A DNA stretch of 32,674 nt from Anaerolineales bacterium (GTDB lineage: Bacteria; Chloroflexota; Anaerolineae; Epilineales; JAANWY01), in contig JAANWY010000334.1 in NCBI GenBank assembly GCA_018263655.1, positions 1 through 32,674 on the forward strand, in the 5' to 3' direction. Below the pieces are notes generated by a model, which searched no databases, had not been told where the DNA came from, and was given only the letters and a program-made list of their open reading frames with translations. This document shows positions 9,026 to 18,044 of the stretch, piece after piece. Each line of letters begins with the position of its first letter. The first letter of the stretch is position 1. The position numbers and the translations under genes are program-made.

Positions 9026-10735
9026 ATGTCAGCCACCAAAGTCGAAATCCGATCCGGCGCCTACTACGATTCCGTCGTCCTGATGCAATTGCAGGCGTCT
9101 CTGCTTGGCCTGTCTGGCGTAGTCGATGCCGGCGTCGTCATGGGCACGGCGGCCAACAAGGATTTGCTGGAGCAGAGCGGCTTGCTGCCGGCCGACGCCG
9201 AAGTGGCCAAGGCCGATGATCTGGTGATCGTGGTCAAAGCCGAGGATGATGCCGGCGCCACCTCCGCGCTGGACCAGGTAGATGAGCTGCTCACCCGCCG
9301 GCGCTCCGCCACCGAGCAAGAATACCTGCCGCAGAGCGTGGAGGCCGCCGCCCAGATGTTGCCCGACGCGCGTTGGGCGCTCGTGTCGGCGCCGGGGCGC
9401 TACGCCGCCGGCGTGGCGCGCGACGCCCTGCGAGCCGGCAAGAACGTCTTCCTCTACAGCGACAACGTCTCCCTCGATGACGAAATTGCGCTGAAGAAAT
9501 CGGCGGCCGAAAAAGGTCTGTTGGTCATTGGGCCGGACTGCGGCACGGCCATCGTCAACGGTGTCGGCCTGGGCTTTGCCAACCGCGTGCGGCGCGGACC
9601 AATTGGGCTGGTGGCAGCGTCGGGAACCGGCTTGCAAGCTGTCACGACGCGCATCCACCGATTGGGCAGCGGCATCACCCACGCCCTGGGCACCGGCGGG
9701 CGCGATCTGGCTGAGTCCGTAGGCGCGGTCACGGCTCGACAGGGACTCGATCTCCTCAGCCGAGACGCCGAGACGCAAGTGATTGTGCTGATTTCGAAGC
9801 CGCCGGCGCCCAAAGTCGCCCATAATCTGCTGCGTGTCGCGCGAGCCGTGGGGAAGCCGGTCGTGGTGGATTTCGTGGGCTACGCGCCGCCGGCCTCGCA
9901 GCAGGGCAACATCCACTTTGCCACGACGTTTGACCAGGCCGCCAAATTGGCTGCCGAACTGACTAGCTCAGCGTCCGATGAGGGGCCGGCCGCCGACCTC
10001 GACGCCGATCGCTTTGCGGCGGGGCAGCGCTATCTGCGCGGGCTCTTCTCCGGCGGCACGCTGGCCTACGAAGCGTTGCTGGTGCTCCAGGAATACGTGC
10101 CGGCCGTCTACTCCAACGTCCCGCTGGACAAGGACTATCGCCTGGAAGACCCACTGGTCAGCCAGGCGCACACTGTCGTCGATCTGGGCGAGGACGCGTT
10201 CACCGTGGGCCGGCTTCACCCGATGATGGACAACGAGCTCCGCATCCGCCGGCTCCGCCAGGAAGCTGCTGATCCCGAGGTGGCCGTGATCTTGCTGGAC
10301 ATCGTTCTCGGCTACGGCGCCCATCCCGATCCCGCCGGCGAGCTGGGGCCGGCCATCGCCGAAGTGCGGGCGCAGGCGGAGGGTGCCGGCCGGCGCCTGG
10401 AAGTCGTCGCCGTCGTTGTCGGCACGGACGAGGACCCGCAGGACTTCGAATCGCAGGTTGAGCAACTCGAAGCTGCCGGCGCCCACGTCGAGACGAGCAA
10501 TGAAGCGGCTGCGCGCTATGCCGGCCGGCTGGTCCGCGCCCGCAACACGCCCTCCGGCCTACCCCCAGTCGATCTCGCCGTCTTGCATGATCCACTGACC
10601 GCCATCAACGTCGGACTGGAAACCTTCACTGAGAGCTTGCGGGCTCAGGGTGCCCAAGTCGTGCAAGTCGATTGGAAGCCGCCGGCGGGCGGAAACGAGC
10701 AGTTGATGGCGATCTTGGAGCGAATGAAAAGCTAG
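9026..10735 (+). CDS. fdrA: FdrA family protein (AllF homologue; acyl-CoA synthetase-like fold)
   Basis: IRSGAYYDSVVLMQLQ, MGTAANKDLLE, VIGPDCGTAIVNGVGLGFAN, ASGTGLQAVTTRIHRLGSGITHALGTGGRDL. Confidence 0.92.
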   Translation: MSATKVEIRSGAYYDSVVLMQLQASLLGLSGVVDAGVVMGTAANKDLLEQSGLLPADAEVAKADDLVIVVKAEDDAGATSALDQVDELLTRRRSATEQEYLPQSVEAAAQMLPDARWALVSAPGRYAAGVARDALRAGKNVFLYSDNVSLDDEIALKKSAAEKGLLVIGPDCGTAIVNGVGLGFANRVRRGPIGLVAASGTGLQAVTTRIHRLGSGITHALGTGGRDLAESVGAVTARQGLDLLSRDAETQVIVLISKPPAPKVAHNLLRVARAVGKPVVVDFVGYAPPASQQGNIHFATTFDQAAKLAAELTSSASDEGPAADLDADRFAAGQRYLRGLFSGGTLAYEALLVLQEYVPAVYSNVPLDKDYRLEDPLVSQAHTVVDLGEDAFTVGRLHPMMDNELRIRRLRQEAADPEVAVILLDIVLGYGAHPDPAGELGPAIAEVRAQAEGAGRRLEVVAVVVGTDEDPQDFESQVEQLEAAGAHVETSNEAAARYAGRLVRARNTPSGLPPVDLAVLHDPLTAINVGLETFTESLRAQGAQVVQVDWKPPAGGNEQLMAILERMKS

Positions 10736-10762
10736 ATTGAGAGTTGCCGAGCAGGGATAGCG

Positions 10763-11017
10763 ATGGAGAAACAGCTCGAAACGCCTAGCGGTACAGCAAT
10801 TGAGGCGCTGCAATTGGAGCCCATTGATTGGCAACAGCTTGAACTACTGGCGCGGCTTACGCCGGCCCAACGTGTCCTGGCCACGATCCGGGCTGCGGAG
10901 TTCGTCCGCGCCGGCCTGCGAGGCACGTTCCGCCGTCGATTCCCGGAGCTATCCGATGAAGAGATCAATATGAAAGTGCTGGCACATCTGACACCGCTGC
11001 GCGGATACAACGCATGA
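10763..11017 (+). CDS. Small protein, partner of the adjacent nucleotidyltransferase
   Basis: 84 aa, ATGA overlap with the downstream nucleotidyltransferase-like ORF; LTPAQRVLATIRAAEFVRAGLRGTFRRRFPELSDEEINMKVL. Confidence 0.6.
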   Translation: MEKQLETPSGTAIEALQLEPIDWQQLELLARLTPAQRVLATIRAAEFVRAGLRGTFRRRFPELSDEEINMKVLAHLTPLRGYNA

Positions 11018-11415
11018 GCAGCCTGGGATTCTACTTCGATGTAGTGCGAGCGTTGGAGAAAATCGGCGCGCCGTACATATTGATTGGCGCTTTCGCCGCA
11101 TCAGCCTTTGGCGTGACTCGGGCAACGTTCGACGTGGATATCATGGTTGATTTGCAGGAATCCCACTTTGATGCTCTGGCAAGACGTTTCCCACCGCCTC
11201 GCTATTACGCAGATCCTCAACAGATGCGCAATTCTACTCGTGTGGGGATCATGTTCAATATCATCGATACCAGTCAAGGGGTCAAGGCCGATCTTGTTCC
11301 GTTATCTGGCAAGCCGGCCTATCGTGAAGCGTTTACGCGACGTATCCGTCGAACCTTCCAGGATGAGAGCGGAGACGAATTCGAAGGTGTTGGAGATCTG
11401 GCAAGCGTTGCTTGA
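11014..11415 (+). pseudogene. Nucleotidyltransferase-fold protein, probably truncated/frameshifted
   Basis: GAPYILIGAFAASAFGVTRATFDVDIMVDL (NTase G-[AS]...DVDIMV); ends abruptly after DEFEGVGDLASVA while another frame (11147-11464) continues with a helical tail KVLEIWQALLEQARTEIAG. Confidence 0.6.
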
Positions 11416-11484
11416 GCAGGCGAGGACAGAGATCGCAGGCCGAGATCAGTCAGCAAGCAGTTGATTGATGAGGAGACACAATCT

Positions 11485-12726
11485 ATGGACATAGAAGAAG
11501 CAAACACTGATGCCGCGCAACGCATGATCGAAGCCCGCCCGGTGCTGGTTGGACTGCGGAAGGCGCGGGATGTGATTCCCGGCATGCGTGACAATCTGCT
11601 ATTGCACGCCGGCCCACCCATCACGTGGGACCGCGCTTCGGGACCGCTGCGGGGCGCCATCATCGGCGCGTTGATCTTCGAGGGCCTTGCTGATGACGAA
11701 GACGCCGCTGAGGCAATGGTCGTGAACGGCGAGATCGATCTGGAGCCGTGCCACCACCACCAGACTGTCGGGCCGATGGCCGGCGTGATCTCGCCCTCCA
11801 TGTCAGTCTACATCGTCGAGAATGAGACCCACGGCAACAAATCGTACTCGAACATCAACGAGGGCTACGGCAAGGTGCTGCGCTACGGCGCCTACAGCGA
11901 GGACGTGCAAGAGCGCCTGCGTTGGATGGAAGACGTGATGGCGCCCGTCCTGGCCGATGCCATCGCTGCCAGCGAGGGAATTGACATTCGCACGTTGCTC
12001 TCGGAAGCTTTGCACATGGGTGACGAAGGCCACAACCGGAACAAGGCCGGCTCGTTACTTTTCTTGAAGGCACTCTCGCCGCATGTGGCGAAGGTCGCCG
12101 GCAGCGTCGAGACCGCTTCGGAGGTTCTCGGATTCATCGGCGACAACGCGCTGAGCGTGCTGAACCCGGTTATGGCAGCCTGCAAGGCCATGGCGGATGC
12201 CGGCCACGACGTCGAAGGCAGCACCATCGTCACCGTCATGGCGCGCAACGGCACCGACTTCGGGATTCGCATCAGCGGGCTGGGGGAGCGGTGGTTCACG
12301 GCGCCGGCCGACGTGCCAGACGGCCTCTATTTTCCGAGCTTCGAGGCGGACGATGCCAACGCCGATATTGGCGACAGCACGATTACGGAGACAGCCGGCA
12401 TCGGCGGATTCGCCATGGCAGCAGCCCCGGCCATTGTCACCTTCGTCAGCGGCACGCCCAAGGACGCCGTGAACACGACGATGGAGATGTACGAGATCAA
12501 CTACGCGGAGCACAAGCACTTCACCATCCCGCAACTCGACTTCCGGGGCACGCCCACCGGCATCGACGTACGCAAAGTGGTCGAGAAGGGCATCACGCCC
12601 TGCGTCAACACCGGCATCGCGCACAAGGAGCCGGGCATCGGACAGATTGGGGCCGGCCTGGTGCGCCCACCGATGGCGATTTTTGAAGAGGCGCTGGTCG
12701 CCTTCGCTGAAGAGTATGGATACTAA
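11485..12726 (+). CDS. DUF1116 family protein (YlbE/AllG homologue)
   Basis: GAIIGALIFEGLADDEDAAE, HHHQTVGPMAGVISPSMSVYIVEN, SEALHMGDEGHNRNKAGSLLFLKAL; GAGGAGA RBS before ATG 11485. Confidence 0.9.
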   Translation: MDIEEANTDAAQRMIEARPVLVGLRKARDVIPGMRDNLLLHAGPPITWDRASGPLRGAIIGALIFEGLADDEDAAEAMVVNGEIDLEPCHHHQTVGPMAGVISPSMSVYIVENETHGNKSYSNINEGYGKVLRYGAYSEDVQERLRWMEDVMAPVLADAIAASEGIDIRTLLSEALHMGDEGHNRNKAGSLLFLKALSPHVAKVAGSVETASEVLGFIGDNALSVLNPVMAACKAMADAGHDVEGSTIVTVMARNGTDFGIRISGLGERWFTAPADVPDGLYFPSFEADDANADIGDSTITETAGIGGFAMAAAPAIVTFVSGTPKDAVNTTMEMYEINYAEHKHFTIPQLDFRGTPTGIDVRKVVEKGITPCVNTGIAHKEPGIGQIGAGLVRPPMAIFEEALVAFAEEYGY

Positions 12727-12730
12727 ATTG

Positions 12731-12795
12731 GAGACTGGAGATTAGAGATCAGAGATTGGAGACTGTAATATCCGCAATCTCTAATCTCCAGTCTC
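12731..12795. repeat. Long inverted repeat (19-bp perfect arms) of GGAGATTAGAGA type
   Basis: Arms 12731-12749 and 12777-12795 are perfectly complementary; lies just upstream of the cyclase RBS. Confidence 0.8.
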
Positions 12796-12818
12796 TAGTC
12801 TCTATCTTGGAGGATTAT

Positions 12819-14492
12819 ATGGACAGAGAAGCATTCATCAAAACCCTAGCCGATGCCGAACTCTACGACCTGACCCAGGGGTGCAGCATCTTCACCCCTC
12901 CCTTTCCCGGTGAAAAGGCACTGGACATTCACTTCTTCAAGCGGGTGACGGGGGCCCAGGGCGGCGGTCGGGGGGCCAATGGGCAACTGATCAGCTGGAG
13001 CAACACCGCCGGCACGCATTTGGTAGGCGAGCGGGCGTTTCATTCTGCCGGCCGGGCCATCGCCGACGTCCCGCTGGAAGACCTGTGCGGTCCCGGCGTC
13101 GTCGTCGACATCTCGGACGCCGTCTCAGACTACAGTCTCTACACGCCCGAGATGATCACCAGCCGCGCCGACGTCCGCGAGGGCGATATTCTGATCATCA
13201 ACACGGGCTATCACCGCTATTCCTGGGATCAGCCCGATATCCACAACGAAAGCGCTCAGGGCGGTGTGGAGTCCAAAGAATTCGGCTTCCTGGTCCGACA
13301 TCCGGGGCCACATCCGGATTTCTTTCAGTGGGCGCTGGACATGAACCTCAAGGTGATCGGCGTCGACTGTGGCTCGGCGGAGCATCCTATGAACACCCCC
13401 ATACGCTACATGCACGAGCGGGAGTTCCAGAAGGCTGAAGCGAAGCTGGAGGCAGAGTACGGGAAATCCTGGGACGAAATGTTCCCGCCCGAAGAATACT
13501 ACGCGATGACGCACATCAAGATGCCCAAGTCGCATCTCTTGCTGGCCGAATCCATCGTGGGCGACATCGACAAATTGAACAATCAGCGCGCCTGGCTCAT
13601 GATTCAGCCTATTCCGTTCATGGAAGTCGGGACAGCCTGGTCACGCGTCGTCGCTTATCAGCCGCCGGCCAACATGGACGAAGACGCTTTCTTCGACATC
13701 ATGGGCTCAGCCGAAACGCTGGACCTCACACTGCCCTTCAGCGTTCAGACGCCGCAGTGGGCCAACTACGAGCCGCTCACCGTGACCTACACCAAGCGCG
13801 TTGGCGGCCAGGCCTTCGGGATGGGCAGAAACGGCGCGACCTGCAAAGCCAGTTTCCACCTGGCGACCCACATGGACGGCGAGAAACACTTCTGGCCCAA
13901 CGGTCGCACGATTGGCGAGGTCCCGCTGGAGCATTGGGTCGGACCGGGCGTGATTGCCGACATCTCAGACATGGTGAGCGATTCCAGCGTCTACACACCG
14001 GAGATGATCGAAAGCGTCGTCGATGTTCGCAAAGGCGATATCCTCCTCATCAAGACCGGCTGGCACAAATACGGCTGGAACAGCCCCGACTCCGACGAAT
14101 TCCGCTACATGATCAAACACCCCGGTCCGTCGCCGGACTTCTCCCAGTGGTGCGTCGATAAGGAGATCAAGTGGCTGGGCATCGACGCTGTGAGTCAGGA
14201 TCATCCGATGAACACCATTCAGCGGATCTGGCATCCCAAAACGTTCGAGGAAGCCAACCTCAAGCTCCAGGAGCAGTTCGGCAAAGATTGGGACGAGATG
14301 TATCCGCTGGATCAGTACTATCAAGACACGCATCTGAATCTCTTCCCGAAGGGCATCGTGCACGCCGAGAACTTGGGGAAGGATATTGCCGGCGCGCCCA
14401 GCGGACGGTACTACCTCGGCTGCTTCTTGCAGAAGGGGATGGAGTGCGCGTCGATGTGGGGGCGCTTCGTGGCTTTCCGTGAAGGAGGTTGA
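12819..14492 (+). CDS. Tandem-duplicated cyclase family protein (kynurenine formamidase/isatin hydrolase-like)
   Basis: Two homologous halves: ...AGTHLVGERAFHSAG...PGVVVDISDAVSDYSLYTPEMI... and ...HLATHMDGEKHF...PGVIADISDMVSDSSVYTPEMI...; GGAGG RBS before ATG 12819. Confidence 0.88.
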   Translation: MDREAFIKTLADAELYDLTQGCSIFTPPFPGEKALDIHFFKRVTGAQGGGRGANGQLISWSNTAGTHLVGERAFHSAGRAIADVPLEDLCGPGVVVDISDAVSDYSLYTPEMITSRADVREGDILIINTGYHRYSWDQPDIHNESAQGGVESKEFGFLVRHPGPHPDFFQWALDMNLKVIGVDCGSAEHPMNTPIRYMHEREFQKAEAKLEAEYGKSWDEMFPPEEYYAMTHIKMPKSHLLLAESIVGDIDKLNNQRAWLMIQPIPFMEVGTAWSRVVAYQPPANMDEDAFFDIMGSAETLDLTLPFSVQTPQWANYEPLTVTYTKRVGGQAFGMGRNGATCKASFHLATHMDGEKHFWPNGRTIGEVPLEHWVGPGVIADISDMVSDSSVYTPEMIESVVDVRKGDILLIKTGWHKYGWNSPDSDEFRYMIKHPGPSPDFSQWCVDKEIKWLGIDAVSQDHPMNTIQRIWHPKTFEEANLKLQEQFGKDWDEMYPLDQYYQDTHLNLFPKGIVHAENLGKDIAGAPSGRYYLGCFLQKGMECASMWGRFVAFREGG

Positions 14493-14494
14493 CG

Positions 14495-14935
14495 ATGCAG
14501 GGAATTATCGCGAGACACGGGCCAGAAGGATTCACACAAAGAGAGGAAATCCGTGAGATTATGGAGCCTCTTTTGAGGTCGGAAGAGCTGGGCGGCATCA
14601 TCCGATTCTCGGGCTTGACCGTCGAGGATGGGCGAAAGTTGCTGGAGTTGCTCCCGCCGGCCAACAGAGAATGCTATCATAACGCTGCACCTTCTTTCTC
14701 CGAGTTCGTCCTCGAGGTCGGCGAAAGATTCCCGGATGCGCTCTTTTTCGGCCATCAGGTAATTCCCGAACGGGAAGACGAGTGTATCTCGATTGAGGGA
14801 GTTCTGTTACCGATGACGTCTCCTTCCTCGGACAGGGTGTTGGGTGTCATGAAGCAGTTCGCTCAAAGCGAACCTGACGAACTCGATCCGTGGGAGCACG
14901 AAGATAAGTCGTACTGGCGACTGTGGTGGGATTGA
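14495..14935 (+). CDS. Hypothetical protein
   Basis: 146-aa ORF, GAAGGAGG RBS directly upstream, collinear with operon. Confidence 0.7.
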   Translation: MQGIIARHGPEGFTQREEIREIMEPLLRSEELGGIIRFSGLTVEDGRKLLELLPPANRECYHNAAPSFSEFVLEVGERFPDALFFGHQVIPEREDECISIEGVLLPMTSPSSDRVLGVMKQFAQSEPDELDPWEHEDKSYWRLWWD

Positions 14936-14936
14936 C

Positions 14937-15455
14937 GTGAAACAGATGAATCCGGAAGTAGAACAGTACTTGTCCATGATCGAAGACTTGCGTGAGCAGG
15001 CCGGTGAACTGATCGCTGATTTGCCGGTCGAAGCCCTCAACTGGCGCCCCATCGAGGGCGCCGACGACCACGCGACGAACTCGCTGGCTGCCCTGGCGGC
15101 CCATGTCGCCGGCGCGGAACGCTTCTGGATCGCCGAAGTGATCGGGCGCCGGCCCCCAACCCGAGACCGCGACGCCGAATTCGCCACTCAGGCCGCCGAC
15201 GCCGCTGAGGTGCAGCGCCGGCTGGAAGAGGTAGGCTCCGAGACGCGTGAGGTCTTGTCGAACCTTTCCGAATCGGAGTTGGGAAGTACGCGCGAGGCGA
15301 GGGGGCGCGAGGTTCCCGTCCGGTGGGCGATTCTGCACGTGATCGACCACACGGCGTTGCACCTGGGCCACATGCAACTGACGTACCAGTTATGGATGTC
15401 GGGGCGTGCCGGCCCCTCACCGCGTTGGTTTCAACGGCTGTCTTCGGGTCCGTAG
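14937..15455 (+). CDS. DinB superfamily protein
   Basis: 172 aa; ALNWRPIEGADDHATNSLAALAAHVAGAERFWI and VRWAILHVIDHTALHLGHMQLT are DinB-like metal-site patterns. Confidence 0.85.
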   Translation: MKQMNPEVEQYLSMIEDLREQAGELIADLPVEALNWRPIEGADDHATNSLAALAAHVAGAERFWIAEVIGRRPPTRDRDAEFATQAADAAEVQRRLEEVGSETREVLSNLSESELGSTREARGREVPVRWAILHVIDHTALHLGHMQLTYQLWMSGRAGPSPRWFQRLSSGP

Positions 15456-15630
15456 CTTGACATTGTTGAATTCGGTTCAGAAACAGTCTTTTGATCGCCG
15501 AAGAGCCTGTGCTGAGCGTAGCCGAAGTATCTCCTGGCCGAGGCGAATCGGGCTCGGTCAGGCCTGCCTGTGCATCGCACGCAGACAGGAGACCTTCGCC
15601 CAACACGTCAGGTAATTTAACATTGTCGAG
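15453..15630. repeat. Family B MITE-like element, copy 1
   Basis: TAGCTTGACATTGTTGAATTCGGTTCAG...TTTAACATTGTCGAG; internal GATCGCCGAAG...GGAGACCTTCGCCCAA; the most diverged copy. Confidence 0.75.
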
Positions 15631-15639
15631 GTGGCTTTG

Positions 15640-15752
15640 GTCATCGTTTCGGCCGTTGGCTTCCGCCTGCTCCCGCTGGATCGCCAAATCCAGCGGTTAT
15701 GGCTTGGATTTGGCAATCCAAGCCGAGCTAAGTGGCCGAAACGATGATCATA
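15640..15752. repeat. Family C palindromic element, copy 2 (reverse orientation)
   Basis: Near-identical reverse complement of 4788-4909. Confidence 0.88.
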
Positions 15753-15883
15753 CTTGTCGAAGTAGATAGCAAATAGTAGGTCGGAAGGAGATGATGCTGT
15801 GTCACAGCGAAGAGTCGCTCGTGAAGACGGTCACGCTTGATGAGCCACGTTCCGGCTGAGTTACGACGGGAAGAGAGAGTGAT

Positions 15884-16774
15884 ATGAAACCACCGCCCTT
15901 CGAATACTTCGCTCCAACCACTATCGAAGAAGCGCTCGATCTGCTGGACGAGCACGGATGGGACGCCAAGCCGCTGGCCGGCGGCCAGAGCCTGATTCCG
16001 ACACTTAACTTCCGCTTAGCTCAGCCGGCCGTCCTCGTCGACCTGAACAACATTTCGGATCTGTTCTACGTTCGCCCCGGGATCAACGGCAGCGTCCGCA
16101 TCGGAGCGATGGCGCGTCATTCCCAGGTAGAGCGCGATGCGCTGATCGCCGAACGCGTGCCGCTGGTGCACGAGGCGATACCGCTGATCGCACACGCACA
16201 GATTCGCAATCGGGGCACGTTCGGTGGTAGTTTGGCACACAACGATCCAGCGGCGGAATTGCCGGCAGTCACACTGGCCCTGGACGGCCGGCTGCGGGTG
16301 CGGAGTCTGTCGCGGGAGCGCTGGGTGCCGGCTGGGGAGTTCTTTCTCGGCCTCTTCGCCACCGCGCTGGAGCCGGACGAGCTGCTGGTGGAAGTCGAGG
16401 TGCCGGCGCTCCCACCCCGCAGCGGCTGGGCGATCCGCGAGATGGCCCGCCGGCCGGGCGACTTCGCCCTCCTCGGCGTGACGGCCGTGATCACGTTGGA
16501 TGATGAGAATGAGTGTCAAGCGGCGCGCCTCGTCTTCTTCAGCACCGGCGGCGAGGATCCGACTGATGCACGTCAAGCCGCCGAAGTGCTCATCGGCGAG
16601 GCGCCGACGCCAGACGTCATTCGGGCCACAGCCGAGACGGCGGCCAGCGAAGACATCGATCCGACGGGCGACATTCACGCCTCGGCCGAGTACCGCCGGC
16701 ACCTGGCGAAGGTGTTGGCATGCCAGGCGTTGGAACAGGCACTGGAGCGAGTGACCACGGGCGCTCTGTACTAA
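15884..16774 (+). CDS. Molybdenum hydroxylase FAD-binding subunit (CoxM/XdhB-like)
   Basis: PLAGGQSLIPTLNFRLAQPAVLVDL and AHAQIRNRGTFGGSLAHNDPAAELPA. Confidence 0.94.
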   Translation: MKPPPFEYFAPTTIEEALDLLDEHGWDAKPLAGGQSLIPTLNFRLAQPAVLVDLNNISDLFYVRPGINGSVRIGAMARHSQVERDALIAERVPLVHEAIPLIAHAQIRNRGTFGGSLAHNDPAAELPAVTLALDGRLRVRSLSRERWVPAGEFFLGLFATALEPDELLVEVEVPALPPRSGWAIREMARRPGDFALLGVTAVITLDDENECQAARLVFFSTGGEDPTDARQAAEVLIGEAPTPDVIRATAETAASEDIDPTGDIHASAEYRRHLAKVLACQALEQALERVTTGALY

Positions 16775-16775
16775 G

Positions 16776-17280
16776 GTTCTTTGTCCAATCCTTCCAGTTG
16801 GGTAAAATTCTGACGGCGCCGTACGAGATGAAAATCGACCCACCCACTGGCCCGGCACGAGAACCTGATATTCTGTTCATCGCTAGCGAAAACCTTGACC
16901 GCATCACCGAAAATAAGCTGGAGGGGCCGGCTGACTTGATCGTCGAAATCATCTCCGATGACAGCGTAACGCGTGATCGGGCTACCAAGTTCTACGAGTA
17001 TCAGGGCGCCGGCGTACGCGAATACTGGATTATCGATCCCCGCCCCGGTAAGCACGAGGCTGATTTCTGGATCCTCGATGACGACGGTCAATACCGCCAG
17101 GTGCCTGTCGACGACGATGGCATCTATCGTTCTGAGGTCGTCTCTGGCTTCTGGCTCCGCGTGGATTGGTTATGGGCCGAAGGACTGCCGGACCCCCAAC
17201 TGACCTTTGCTGAGATCGCCGATTTTCCACCCGACGCGGTGGATACGTTGCGAGAAATCGCTGCCAGGTATCAGACATAG
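16776..17280 (+). pseudogene. N-terminally truncated Uma2-family endonuclease
   Basis: APYEMKIDPPTGPAREPDILFIASENLDRI...PADLIVEIISDDSVTRDRATKFYEYQGAGVREYWIIDP is Uma2-like; the expected N-terminal ~60-80 aa are absent and the open frame instead runs antecedently through the 3' end of the FAD subunit gene. Confidence 0.7.
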
Positions 17281-17399
17281 AGGACTGACCCGCCCGTTGG
17301 AATCAGCTCTATCGGTTCGGGTGTGGCCAAAATCTGTGAGTAGTAACGGTTTCAACGCCAAAGGGAAAAAGTAACACACCATGATGATTGCGTCGACGG

Positions 17400-17473
17400 C
17401 CCTCTCCCCCCTAGCCCCCCTCTCCCAACCCTGGGCGAGGGGGGAACGAAGCTCCCCTCCCCTAAATTTTGGG
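17400..17473. repeat. CCCTCTCCCC/GGGGAGGGG palindromic dispersed repeat
   Basis: CCCTCTCCCCCCTAGCCCCCCTCTCCCAACCCTGGGCGAGGGGGGAACGAAGCTCCCCTCCCCTAAATTTTGGGGAGGGGG; related element at 23951. Confidence 0.7.
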
Positions 17474-17531
17474 GAGGGGGTGTCTACTACGCAGACCTGG
17501 GGGGTGGGGGCCAGCCCACAGGAGGCCCAAT

Positions 17532-18044
17532 TTGGAGAATCTGTTTACAGTTACCGTTACAGTCAACGGCCGGCAATACGAACGAGCCATTGAGCCCCGA
17601 TTGTTGCTGAGCGATTTCCTGCGCCACGAACTCGGGCTCACGGGTACGCACGTTGGCTGCGAACACGGCGTATGTGGCGCCTGCACCATCCTCTTCGACG
17701 GCCAGCCAGTCCGCTCCTGTATCATGCTCGCCGTGCAAGCCAACGGCCACGAGATCCAAACCGTCGAGAATCTGGCGCTGGACGCAAAGCCCGAAAACCT
17801 GCACCCCCTGCAAGTCGGATTCTGGGAGGCTCACGGTTTGCAGTGCGGCTTCTGCACCCCGGGCTTCTTGATGACTCTCCTACCGTTTCTGGAGGAACAT
17901 CCCGATCCCTCGGAGGAGGAAATTCGTGAAGCGATCTCGGGGAACCTCTGTCGGTGCACTGGATATCAGAACATCGTCGACGCGGTGAAGCTGGCGGCCG
18001 GCAAGATGCAAGAGACCCAAGCAGGACCGGGAGGTGCAGCATGA
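17532..18044 (+). CDS. Molybdenum hydroxylase [2Fe-2S] subunit (CoxS/XdhC-like)
   Basis: VGCEHGVCGACTILFDG, LQCGFCTPGFLMTLLPFLEE, AISGNLCRCTGYQNIVDAV; probable TTG start at 17532 preceded by AGGAGG (17520-17525). Confidence 0.93.
   Translation: MENLFTVTVTVNGRQYERAIEPRLLLSDFLRHELGLTGTHVGCEHGVCGACTILFDGQPVRSCIMLAVQANGHEIQTVENLALDAKPENLHPLQVGFWEAHGLQCGFCTPGFLMTLLPFLEEHPDPSEEEIREAISGNLCRCTGYQNIVDAVKLAAGKMQETQAGPGGAA

Noticed and set aside
9029-9916. 295-aa minus-strand ORF
   Set aside because: Antisense to FdrA in GC-rich coding sequence; frame-opposite artefact.
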